In this document: one piece after another, positions 1 through 5,246 of the stretch
How positions within the stretch are numbered: position 1 is the first letter of the stretch
Layout of the letters: every line of letters starts with the position of its first letter
Source of the DNA: an uncultured Balneolaceae bacterium
Lineage (GTDB): Bacteria; Bacteroidota; Rhodothermia; Balneolales; Balneolaceae
DNA: 8,693 bases
Assembly (NCBI GenBank): GCA_937982515.1
Contig: CALJMB010000160.1
Location: 1 to 8,693, forward strand
Direction of reading: 5' to 3'
Position numbers and translations under genes: made by a program
The notes under the pieces: model-generated
Told to the model about the DNA's origin: nothing
The model's input: the letters and a program-made list of their open reading frames with translations, nothing else
Database searches by the model: none

Positions 1-32
1 ACAGGGCTGATAACCCTATTCAGGCGTCTTTC

Positions 33-52
33 TCCCGACAGGCCTGTCGGGA
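33..52. repeat. Perfect 20-bp palindrome
   Basis: TCCCGACAGG is followed directly by its reverse complement CCTGTCGGGA, with no spacer. As RNA it would form a GC-rich hairpin. There is no clear T-run on either side, so it is not a standard intrinsic terminator. It could be the stem of a terminator for a gene left of the window, or a protein-binding site. Confidence 0.6.
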
Positions 53-322
53 AGGGAAAATAAAAGAGGTGGGTCTGCCGGGGGCACGGAGCAGCAAACA
101 AAAACCGAAGAGCCTGAAACAAGACACCCCATTTATCTATTTCCCTGCACCCCAATGGGCTGACATCAGTCAGCCGGCGGCGCATGTAGATATAGGTTGG
201 TTCGGTACTATCGTGCCAGAGTGCGGATTCTGTGAAAGACCCACTCCTTACTCAAACAACAAGGTTGTCGGGGATCTTCCCTGAAGGGGAGAGAGATACA
301 TGCCTTTATGGGTTGTGCGTAT

Positions 323-357
323 CCCGAACGCACGTTGGTTAATATTCTTCGGGTTTT
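323..357 (+). terminator. Weak terminator-like hairpin
   Basis: CCCGAA (323-328) can pair with TTCGGG (348-353), which is followed by TTTT. The stem is only 6 bp and the loop is long (19 bases). It lies well away from any visible upstream gene, so this is a low-confidence call. Confidence 0.2.
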
Positions 358-408
358 GAGGGCCGGAATCAAATGAAACATCACGTAATGCTGTTGTACT
401 CTTATACC

Positions 409-414
409 TATAAT
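409..414 (+). promoter_or_regulatory. Possible -10 element of the SDR gene
   Basis: A perfect TATAAT hexamer lies 30 bases before the first ATG of the SDR gene. No good -35 hexamer stands 16-18 bases upstream, so only the -10 is supported. Confidence 0.35.
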
Positions 415-444
415 TGAATTCATAATCATAAACAGACTTTGACC

Positions 445-1194
445 ATGACCATGTTAGATAACAAAGTAGCTATCATCACAGGAGCAGGCTCCGGAATAGG
501 AAAAGCAACAGCCCAGGTATTTGCCCGCGAGGGAGCCAAAGTGGTTGTTTCAGATATTGATGAGGAAGGTGGAAATGAAGTAGTTGAGGAGATCAAAAAC
601 AAAGATGGCGAAGCCCTCTTTTTTAAAGCCGATGTTTCAAACCCCGATGATCAGGAAGCATTGGTAAAAGCGGCAGAAGATAATTTCGGAGCGTTGCATA
701 TTGCGTTCAATAATGCCGGGATTGTAGGACCCGTTGGTCCGATTGCAGAAACCGACATTAAAGAATGGGACCATGTTATAAGCGTTAACCTTTCAGCCGT
801 ATTTTACGGAATGCGCTTTCAGATACCCGCCATAATCCGGGCCGGCGGAGGAAATATCGTAAACACGGCTTCGATCATGGGCCAGGTGGCCGCGGCCAAT
901 CAGGCGGGCTACAATACATCAAAGCACGGCGTGGTTGGCCTGACCAGAACCGCGGCTTTAGAGTATTCCAATCAGAATGTGCGCATTAATGCCATAGGGC
1001 CGGGATATGTGGATACTCCCTTATTAGATTTTCTGAACGAAGAACAAATGCAACATCTGGTGAGCCTGCATCCTATAGGACGCCTCGGTAAGGCTGAAGA
1101 GATCGCTGAACTGGTAGCCTGGCTGGCATCCGACAGAGCCTCCTTTGTAGCCGGCGCCTACTACCCCATAGATGGCGGCTATCTGGCCCGGTAA
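445..1194 (+). CDS. SDR family NAD(P)-dependent oxidoreductase
   Basis: Classical short-chain dehydrogenase/reductase of 249 residues, the usual length for the family, probably cytosolic. Visible motifs are the dinucleotide-binding TGAGSGIG at residues 12-19, an acidic residue at the end of the second beta strand (Asp37, in VVVSDID) that favours NAD(H) over NADP(H), NNAG at 89-92, the structural Asn115, and the catalytic Ser143, Tyr156 and Lys160 in YNTSKHG. The C-terminal ASFVAGAYYPIDGGY segment is typical of glucose-1-dehydrogenase/3-oxoacyl-ACP-reductase-like SDRs. The substrate cannot be told from sequence. An ATG at 445, an ATG at 451 and an upstream TTG at 439 are all in frame. No Shine-Dalgarno decides between them; residue numbers here assume 445, while family alignment also fits 451. 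The gene stands alone and is followed by its own terminator, so it is probably monocistronic and not obviously part of the sulfur locus. Confidence 0.93.
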   Translation: MTMLDNKVAIITGAGSGIGKATAQVFAREGAKVVVSDIDEEGGNEVVEEIKNKDGEALFFKADVSNPDDQEALVKAAEDNFGALHIAFNNAGIVGPVGPIAETDIKEWDHVISVNLSAVFYGMRFQIPAIIRAGGGNIVNTASIMGQVAAANQAGYNTSKHGVVGLTRTAALEYSNQNVRINAIGPGYVDTPLLDFLNEEQMQHLVSLHPIGRLGKAEEIAELVAWLASDRASFVAGAYYPIDGGYLAR

Positions 1195-1230
1195 AATCTG
1201 CACAGTGTACAGGCTTACCGTTATGTTCTC

Positions 1231-1259
1231 AGGTAATACCAGCCGTATGAACCTTTTTT
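1231..1259 (+). terminator. Intrinsic terminator of the SDR gene
   Basis: AGGT (1231-1234) pairs with ACCT (1251-1254) and ATAC (1236-1239) pairs with GTAT (1245-1248), around a CAGCC loop with a small asymmetric internal loop. A run of six T ends at 1259. It starts 36 bases after the SDR stop, a typical position. Confidence 0.6.
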
Positions 1260-1349
1260 GGACAGCCTTGATAACAGTGAGTCCTGCCTTTTTGGGCTAA
1301 TCATCTTAATCCCCGGACCACAAGTCGGGGCCATTGTCCGGCAACGCCC

Positions 1350-1478
1350 CTTGCAGCCGGTCTGTAAGGGGCTTGTAAAGTCTCTGCAAGCTCCTTGTAA
1401 AGCTTCTGCAAGCACTATGCAGAAGCTTTACAAGACCCAGGTAAGAGGTATGCAAGCCCTATGTAGCCGAACTACAAA
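1350..1478. repeat. Array of six 22-base units, each a 19-base imperfect dyad
   Basis: Six 19-base elements follow each other with exact 3-base spacers: 1350-1368, 1372-1390, 1394-1412, 1416-1434, 1438-1456 and 1460-1478. Examples are CTTGCAGCCGGTCTGTAAG, CTTGTAAAGTCTCTGCAAG and TATGTAGCCGAACTACAAA. Each one is near-palindromic, with TGYA near the left end and YRCAA near the right end. Units 2 and 3 agree at 17 of 19 positions, and unit 4 is nearly the reverse complement of unit 3. The register of 22 holds although the internal bases diverge. The array could act as a set of adjacent hairpins in RNA, as tandem binding sites about two helical turns apart, or as a dispersed genomic repeat. Confidence 0.75.
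1394..1434. repeat. Perfect 17-bp inverted repeat inside the array
   Basis: CTTGTAAAGCTTCTGCA (1394-1410) is mirrored exactly by TGCAGAAGCTTTACAAG (1418-1434) around a 7-base AGCACTA loop. It arises because array units 3 and 4 face each other. No T-run follows on either strand (ACCCAG to the right), so it is unlikely to be a simple terminator. Confidence 0.85.
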
Positions 1479-1794
1479 AGAAGGAACGCCTGAAACGGCT
1501 CTCTCCCTGTGCCTTGGATCCTTTCAGATCCCTTTATTTACGAACCAGCCCTGGTGTCCGGCTCTGTTCGGGATCTTCCCGTTATCTTTCATAAAGTTGG
1601 GCTATATTCCGGTTCGCTAAAGCGCCCGATACGGATTCCCATTTATACGGTGGTATGCGTATGAAGCCGTCCGGCAACGGATGAACGGTGACCGGGGCGG
1701 CAAGAGCGGTCTTCGGTTGCACGTCGGCGGTCTCTTCGATTCGGAAAGGAGAAATAGAATGTGTATAAGGTAAAGCCAAAAAATTGATACTATT

Positions 1795-2823
1795 ATGGAA
1801 CTGGGAATTTATTCCTTCGTGGATAACACCCCGGATCAGCAGACCGGGAAAACCCTCCACCCTTCAGAGCGGCTCCGCAACCTGATGGAAGAGATCGAGC
1901 TGGCCGATCAGGCCGGACTTGATGTCTTCGGTATCGGCGAGCACCACCGTGAGGAGTATGTCTCTTCGGCTCCCCCGGTAATTCTCGCGGCGGCAGCTGC
2001 GCGGACGGAACGCATACGGCTTACCAGCGCGGTTACCGTGCTCGGTTCAGAAGATCCGGTCCGGGTATATCAGCAGTTTTCCACGCTGGACCTGCTTTCG
2101 GGCGGACGCGCGGAAATTATGGCCGGGCGCGGTTCATTTATAGAATCGTTTCCTCTTTTTGGCTACGATCTCAGAGATTACGACGAACTATTTGCCGAAA
2201 AGCTGGATCTGTTGCTCACGCTTCGGAAGAATGTAAATGTAACGTGGAGTGGCAAGCACCGCCCCCCTATTGAAGGCCGGAGCGTTTATCCCCAGCCCCT
2301 ACAATCTCCTCTCCCGGTTTGGATTGCCGTGGGCGGAACCCCCCAATCCGCCTACCGCACCGGAGCGCTGGGCCTCCCTATGGCCCTGGCCATTATCGGC
2401 GGACTGCCCGAGCAGTTTACATCTCTTACCGATCTGCACAAGCGCGGAGCGCGGGAAGCGGGCAAGGAAGAACCCGCCTTGAGTATCAACTCTCACGGAT
2501 TCATTGCCGATAATTCGCAGGATGCGGCCGATATCGCTTTTCCGGCCTTCAAGCAGACTATGGACACCATAGGCCGGGAGCGAGGCTGGCCACCCATGTC
2601 GCGCCAGCAGTTTGACGCTTCTATAACACTGCGGGGTGCCAACGTGGTGGGCAGTCCGCAACAGGTGATCGACAAAATACTTTATCAGCACGAGATATTC
2701 GGCCACGATCGCTTTCTGCTTCAGATGAGCGTGGGGAGCATTCCTCATGAAAAACTGCTGCGCTCCATAGAGCTGTTTGCCACCGAAGTGGCGCCCGCAG
2801 TGAAGAAAGAACTGGGGAAGTAA
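1795..2823 (+). CDS. LLM class flavin-dependent oxidoreductase (TIGR03858-like)
   Basis: Luciferase-like monooxygenase of 342 residues, expected to be a cytosolic TIM-barrel enzyme using reduced FMN and O2. The opening MELGIYSF, the segment FGIGEHHREEY (45-55), AAAAARTERIRLTSAVTVL (65-83) and LLSGGRAEIMAGRGSFIES (100-118) match the LLM subfamily that includes the Agrobacterium Atu2307 structure. Its substrate is not known to me. The ATG at 1795 fits the family start; its leader is A-rich and has no Shine-Dalgarno. The gene converges on the GntR gene with only 22 bases between the stop codons and no terminator hairpin between them. It follows 600 bases of non-coding DNA, so it is probably its own transcription unit. 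Related enzymes such as SsuD desulfonate alkanesulfonates, but this subfamily is not known for that, so a sulfur role should not be assumed. Confidence 0.9.
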   Translation: MELGIYSFVDNTPDQQTGKTLHPSERLRNLMEEIELADQAGLDVFGIGEHHREEYVSSAPPVILAAAAARTERIRLTSAVTVLGSEDPVRVYQQFSTLDLLSGGRAEIMAGRGSFIESFPLFGYDLRDYDELFAEKLDLLLTLRKNVNVTWSGKHRPPIEGRSVYPQPLQSPLPVWIAVGGTPQSAYRTGALGLPMALAIIGGLPEQFTSLTDLHKRGAREAGKEEPALSINSHGFIADNSQDAADIAFPAFKQTMDTIGRERGWPPMSRQQFDASITLRGANVVGSPQQVIDKILYQHEIFGHDRFLLQMSVGSIPHEKLLRSIELFATEVAPAVKKELGK

Positions 2824-2845
2824 GATAGGAAACAGGCCTGCTCAG

Positions 2846-3637
2846 CTACTTACCATGCTTGAATACGGGCAGGAACTCTCTCAGGGGCATAGATCCCTCC
2901 CCGGCCCTGATTCCCGGCTGCCGTTCGGCCATCAGTTCATACACAATGCGGTCGCTGCGGTAGTATCGCCTTTGATAATAGATTGGTTTCTCGCCTATGG
3001 TCAGAGACAGGCGGTCAATCAGCAGCAACGCTTTGCCCTTTTCTACTTTCAGGTGCCTGGCGAGATAATCATCTGCATTTTCGGCCTGAATGCGAAAACA
3101 CCCTTTCTCGACGGGTATATCGTAGTCGCGCTCCAGGATACCGTAAATCGTTTCATTCTCCAGCTTATAACCCTCGATTAACTGGCCGTAAAACATAGGG
3201 AGCCAGGTAATATCCAAAGCAACGGGCTGTCCGTCACCCATCCTCAGGCGGTCTAACCGCAGCACCGTGCCTTCGGGCTTGATTTGCAATACGGGTGTAA
3301 TAAATTCGGGAACGGGAACCGGTTTAAACTGAATGATTTCAGAGGAGGCCTCCAGGCCCGCGCGCCGCATGTCTTCTACAAAGTCGGTGAGCCGGATGAA
3401 CGAATGACGTGACCGGTCATCACATACAAATGAACCGAGCCCCTGTGAACGGTAGATAAGCTGCTCATTTTCCAGTGTCTGCAACGCCTTACGCACCGTT
3501 ACCCGGCTGACTCCAAACTTTTTGCACAGCTCGTTTTCAGAAGGCAGTTTTTCATCAGCGCCAAAGGTACCGTTTGCTATTTCCCGGCGTAACCAATCAC
3601 TGATCTGAATATGTCTTGGTGTTCCTTCCTTTAACAT
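2846..3637 (-). CDS. GntR family transcriptional regulator, HutC subfamily (UTRA domain)
   Basis: DNA-binding repressor/activator of 263 residues. The N-terminal winged helix-turn-helix spans about residues 6-72, with the family signature LPSENELCKKFGVSRVTVRKA (split around 31-51) and the wing RSQGLGSFV. A UTRA ligand-binding domain covers about 93-235, with the typical LRLDRLRMGDGQPVALD stretch (126-142) and RRYYRSDR (223-230). The start is taken at the ATG at 3637; an in-frame TTG nine bases further upstream is less likely. It is transcribed away from the permease operon across a 332-base divergent region holding two identical-arm palindromes, so it very likely represses itself and that operon. 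Its palindrome resembles the CTTGTATATACAAG site known for HutC-type regulators. The ligand is unknown. Three cysteines (Cys38 in the HTH, Cys72, Cys180) are present, so a thiol-based response is conceivable but unproven. Confidence 0.93.
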   Translation of the reverse strand: MLKEGTPRHIQISDWLRREIANGTFGADEKLPSENELCKKFGVSRVTVRKALQTLENEQLIYRSQGLGSFVCDDRSRHSFIRLTDFVEDMRRAGLEASSEIIQFKPVPVPEFITPVLQIKPEGTVLRLDRLRMGDGQPVALDITWLPMFYGQLIEGYKLENETIYGILERDYDIPVEKGCFRIQAENADDYLARHLKVEKGKALLLIDRLSLTIGEKPIYYQRRYYRSDRIVYELMAERQPGIRAGEGSMPLREFLPVFKHGK

Positions 3638-3671
3638 AATAATCAACTTAATGGGTTGTCACAGTGAGCAT

Positions 3672-3700
3672 ATAATACAACATTATACTTGTGATTACAA
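3672..3700 (-). promoter_or_regulatory. Probable promoter of the GntR gene
   Basis: On the minus strand, TTGTAA (3700-3695) is separated by exactly 17 bases from TATTAT (3677-3672), a good sigma70-type pair about 35 bases before the ATG. The -35 lies inside the left operator, which predicts autorepression. A second TATAAT on the same strand (3687-3682) is an alternative -10 with a poorer -35. Confidence 0.5.
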
Positions 3701-3703
3701 GTA
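3686..3703. promoter_or_regulatory. Operator 1: TACTTGT-GATT-ACAAGTA
   Basis: Perfect 7-bp arms around a 4-base spacer, 49-66 bases upstream of the regulator ATG and covering its presumed -35. The arms are identical to those of the second site at 3849-3866. The core CTTGT-N4-ACAAG agrees with the HutC/TreR-type GntR operators known from other bacteria. Confidence 0.8.
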
Positions 3704-3848
3704 GTACAGGAATAAAAAAACTGTTGTTAGATATCTGAAAAAGCGTGTATCTCTCTGCTTTCATCCCGTACACCTGCTGAAATTCAATGGAGCTGTTCAA
3801 CTATATATATTAACACAGCCATAGAAAACAAATAGAGCTATATGTATC

Positions 3849-3866
3849 TACTTGTATTGACAAGTA
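3849..3866. promoter_or_regulatory. Operator 2: TACTTGT-ATTG-ACAAGTA
   Basis: Second copy of the 18-bp palindrome, with exactly the same arms as operator 1 and a different 4-base spacer. It contains the -35 TTGACA of the permease operon, so a bound dimer would block RNA polymerase. Confidence 0.82.
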
Positions 3867-3885
3867 TATTTAATTCTGTTATTTT
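3857..3885 (+). promoter_or_regulatory. Probable promoter of the sulfur permease operon
   Basis: A perfect TTGACA (3857-3862) is followed after 17 bases by TATTTT (3880-3885), 4 of 6 matches to TATAAT. Transcription would start near 3892, giving a leader of about 78 bases. The whole right half of operator 2 lies in the -35 and spacer. Confidence 0.6.
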
Positions 3886-3969
3886 ACGTTCAGCTAAGCA
3901 AATAATTGGGGCCTGAGTTTAAATCGCACGGCCCCAGATAAAACACATCACCTTACAAACAAAAGAATA

Positions 3970-4530
3970 ATGACAGAATTTATACAGCAACCGTGGCCCT
4001 GGTACATTGCCGGGCCGCTGCTCGGACTCATTGTTCCGATGCTTCTTCTGATGGGGGGCAAGCTATTCGGTGTGTCGTCCAATTTCCGCCATGCCTGCGC
4101 GGCCTGTATGCCCGGTAACATCAAGTTCTTTCAATACGACTGGAAAACGTCGGGATTATGGAACATGGTCTTTCTGGCAGGAGCTATAGGCGGCGGCTTT
4201 CTGGGCGGATGGATATGGGGAAACCCAGAACCGATAGCCCTTTCTCAGCAGACCGTAACCGATTTACAAGCTCTGGGCATATCCGACTTCACCGGGATGA
4301 TGCCCGCCGACCTGTTTAGCTGGGAGAACCTGGCCAGCCTGCAAGGCGTAGTGGTTATGATCGTCGGCGGCTTTCTGGTAGGATTCGGCGCCCGGTATGC
4401 CGGTGGATGCACCTCCGGCCATGCTATAAGCGGCCTTGCCAATCTTCAGCTTGCCTCACTGCTCGCTGTTATTGGCTTTTTCATCGGCGGACTAATCATC
4501 ACCCATGTAATGTATCCTCTGTTATTTTAA
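3970..4530 (+). CDS. YeeE/YedE family sulfur permease, first half (TsuA/PmpA-like)
   Basis: Inner-membrane protein of 186 residues of the DUF395/sulfur-transport family. It corresponds to half of a full-length TsuA (YeeE), a thiosulfate importer of about twice this length. About four to five hydrophobic segments are visible (roughly 12-34, 62-84, 124-142, 160-180). The signature GARYAGGCTSGHAISG spans 140-155, with Cys147. Cys43 and Cys46 in HACAACMPG are further candidates for the cysteine relay by which TsuA passes thiosulfate. Half-size pairs are known as PmpA/PmpB in Serratia and occur in BigR-type operons. The start at 3970 follows an A-rich leader without Shine-Dalgarno. The stop is 20 bases before the next gene, so the two halves are surely co-transcribed. 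The transported species (thiosulfate, polysulfide or other reduced sulfur) is an inference. Confidence 0.9.
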   Translation: MTEFIQQPWPWYIAGPLLGLIVPMLLLMGGKLFGVSSNFRHACAACMPGNIKFFQYDWKTSGLWNMVFLAGAIGGGFLGGWIWGNPEPIALSQQTVTDLQALGISDFTGMMPADLFSWENLASLQGVVVMIVGGFLVGFGARYAGGCTSGHAISGLANLQLASLLAVIGFFIGGLIITHVMYPLLF

Positions 4531-4550
4531 ACCAACCCCGGTAACACGCT

Positions 4551-4970
4551 ATGAAAAACAATCTTAAATACCTCCTGGCCGGATTATTTTTCGGCTTTGT
4601 ACTCGTTAAATCTGAAGTGGTATCGTGGTTTCGCATCCAGGAGATGTTCCGTTTCGATTCATTCCACATGTACGGCATCATCGGAATGGCCATACTGACA
4701 GCTATGATATCCATTCAGCTTATTAAGAAATTCAGCGTAAAAGACCTTGAAGGAGCTCCCATAACTATTCCGCCCAAAGATTCCAGGCAGGTAACCCGCT
4801 ATCTGGCAGGCGGCATCCTCTTCGGATTGGGCTGGGCCCTGACGGGCGCTTGTCCCGGCCCGCTGTTCACGCTTGCCGGAGCCGGTTATGGAATTATGCT
4901 GGTGCCCATTGCCAGCGCTATCCTGGGCACCTGGGTCTACGGCGCTCTTCGGCCCAAACTGCCCCACTAG
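4551..4970 (+). CDS. YeeE/YedE family sulfur permease, second half (DUF6691/PmpB-like)
   Basis: Inner-membrane protein of 139 residues that completes the half-size permease pair. Hydrophobic segments lie at about 5-23, 38-57, 83-100 and 112-131. The family signature is TGACPGPLFTLAGAGYG (98-114), with Cys101 as the likely sulfur-relay cysteine. The preceding FGLGWALTGA helix is the usual context. The ATG at 4551 gives the expected family N terminus (MKNNLKYLLAGLFFG). The downstream gap of 276 bases contains a long stem-loop, so the transcript may end, be attenuated or be processed there before the persulfide dioxygenase gene. Confidence 0.9.
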   Translation: MKNNLKYLLAGLFFGFVLVKSEVVSWFRIQEMFRFDSFHMYGIIGMAILTAMISIQLIKKFSVKDLEGAPITIPPKDSRQVTRYLAGGILFGLGWALTGACPGPLFTLAGAGYGIMLVPIASAILGTWVYGALRPKLPH

Positions 4971-5047
4971 TGCTGTGTCAACCACACTCTGCCGTTTGTA
5001 TAGAACGCGGATAGAGCGGGCGGGGCGGATAAACGCAGGATCCTTTC

Positions 5048-5082
5048 CACTGATCCGATCACTCGGAGTAATCGGATCAGTG
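5048..5082. repeat. Stem-loop with a perfect 12-bp stem
   Basis: CACTGATCCGAT (5048-5059) is mirrored by ATCGGATCAGTG (5071-5082). The 11-base loop can add an inner ACT/AGT pairing past one mismatch. The 3' flank is AGATGAGC, without a T-run, so it is not a canonical terminator; an operator or an mRNA-stabilising hairpin is equally possible. Confidence 0.75.
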
Positions 5083-5223
5083 AGATGAGCCGGTGAGCAC
5101 CGATGCCGGATTGACTATCGTGACCGGCGAAGACCGGCGGCATCCGTGTTCTCCCTTACGCGTCCGCTGATTGCGGGCGCAGCGTCAGGGCATGTGTACC
5201 AGGCGACAGGAATCAGAGAGTTT

Positions 5224-5229
5224 TATACT
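5224..5229 (+). promoter_or_regulatory. Possible -10 upstream of the persulfide dioxygenase gene
   Basis: TATACT lies 17 bases before the ATG. The best -35-like hexamer (GCGACA, 5203-5208) is only 15 bases upstream, so an internal promoter is a weak call. Confidence 0.22.
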
Positions 5230-5246
5230 AACCAAAAGCAACCATC

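Larger units (their letters stand above)
1..444. other. Gene-free stretch left of the SDR gene
   Basis: I see no convincing gene here. One plus-strand frame stays open from base 3 to 284, but its translation is rich in Pro/Lys/Arg, has no recognisable motif, and begins off the window or at a GTG. The stretch contains a perfect palindrome (33-52), a hairpin with TCTTCCC and GGGGAGA arms (about 274-291), a CCCGAA/TTCGGG pair followed by TTTT (323-357), and a TATAAT hexamer just before the SDR gene. Confidence 0.5.
1195..1794. other. 600-base non-coding gap with structured repeats
   Basis: No credible gene lies between the SDR terminator and the flavin monooxygenase. Frames that stay open across it are translations of the 22-base repeat array. 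Besides that array it holds an imperfect stem, CCCCGGAC with GTCGGGG (1311-1330), and a GGATC/GATCC pair near 1518-1533 followed by CTTTATTT. The last 170 bases before 1795 are GC-rich with several short dyads and no recognisable RNA family. A purine-rich AAAGGAGAAAT (about 1745-1755) precedes only a four-codon reading frame. Confidence 0.5.
3638..3969. other. Divergent regulatory region between GntR and the permease operon
   Basis: AT-rich, gene-free, 332 bases. It holds two operators, one at each end, with centres 163 bases apart, and a promoter at each. The middle (3710-3845) has poly-A and TA-rich patches but no further clear copy of the palindrome. Confidence 0.75.
4971..5246. other. 276-base structured gap before the persulfide dioxygenase gene
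   Basis: No gene is visible. It holds a 12-bp perfect stem-loop (5048-5082), a second pairing of GATGCCG (5102-5108) with CGGCATC (5138-5144) enclosing a direct repeat of GACCGGCG (5122-5129 and 5132-5139), and a TATACT near the end. No riboswitch class that I know matches. It could be a structured leader, a terminator/attenuator, or an internal promoter region. Confidence 0.45.

Noticed and set aside
3..284. A plus-strand frame open from the left edge to a TGA at 284, possible gene end
   Set aside because: Composition is not protein-like and has no domain. It also reads through the perfect palindrome. A minus-strand frame of similar length overlaps it, so openness here is probably chance.
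1350..1478. CRISPR array
   Set aside because: Units are 19 bases with 3-base spacers, diverged and palindromic. There are no constant repeats, no spacers of 25-40 bases and no cas genes.
1258..1620. A 120-codon plus-strand open frame covering the 22-base repeat array
   Set aside because: Its repetitive Cys/Lys/Leu/Gln translation is produced by the palindromic array read out of a period that is not a multiple of three. It has no family resemblance and no start context.
1795..2823. Idea that the luciferase-like monooxygenase is an alkanesulfonate monooxygenase (SsuD) feeding the sulfur locus
   Set aside because: Sequence features match the Atu2307-type LLM group rather than SsuD. The gene lies outside the divergent operon and no ssu transporter or reductase is seen.
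5101..5210. Known riboswitch (cobalamin, SAM, TPP or FMN) upstream of the dioxygenase gene
   Set aside because: None of the conserved core motifs of those classes could be found, although the region can form stems.
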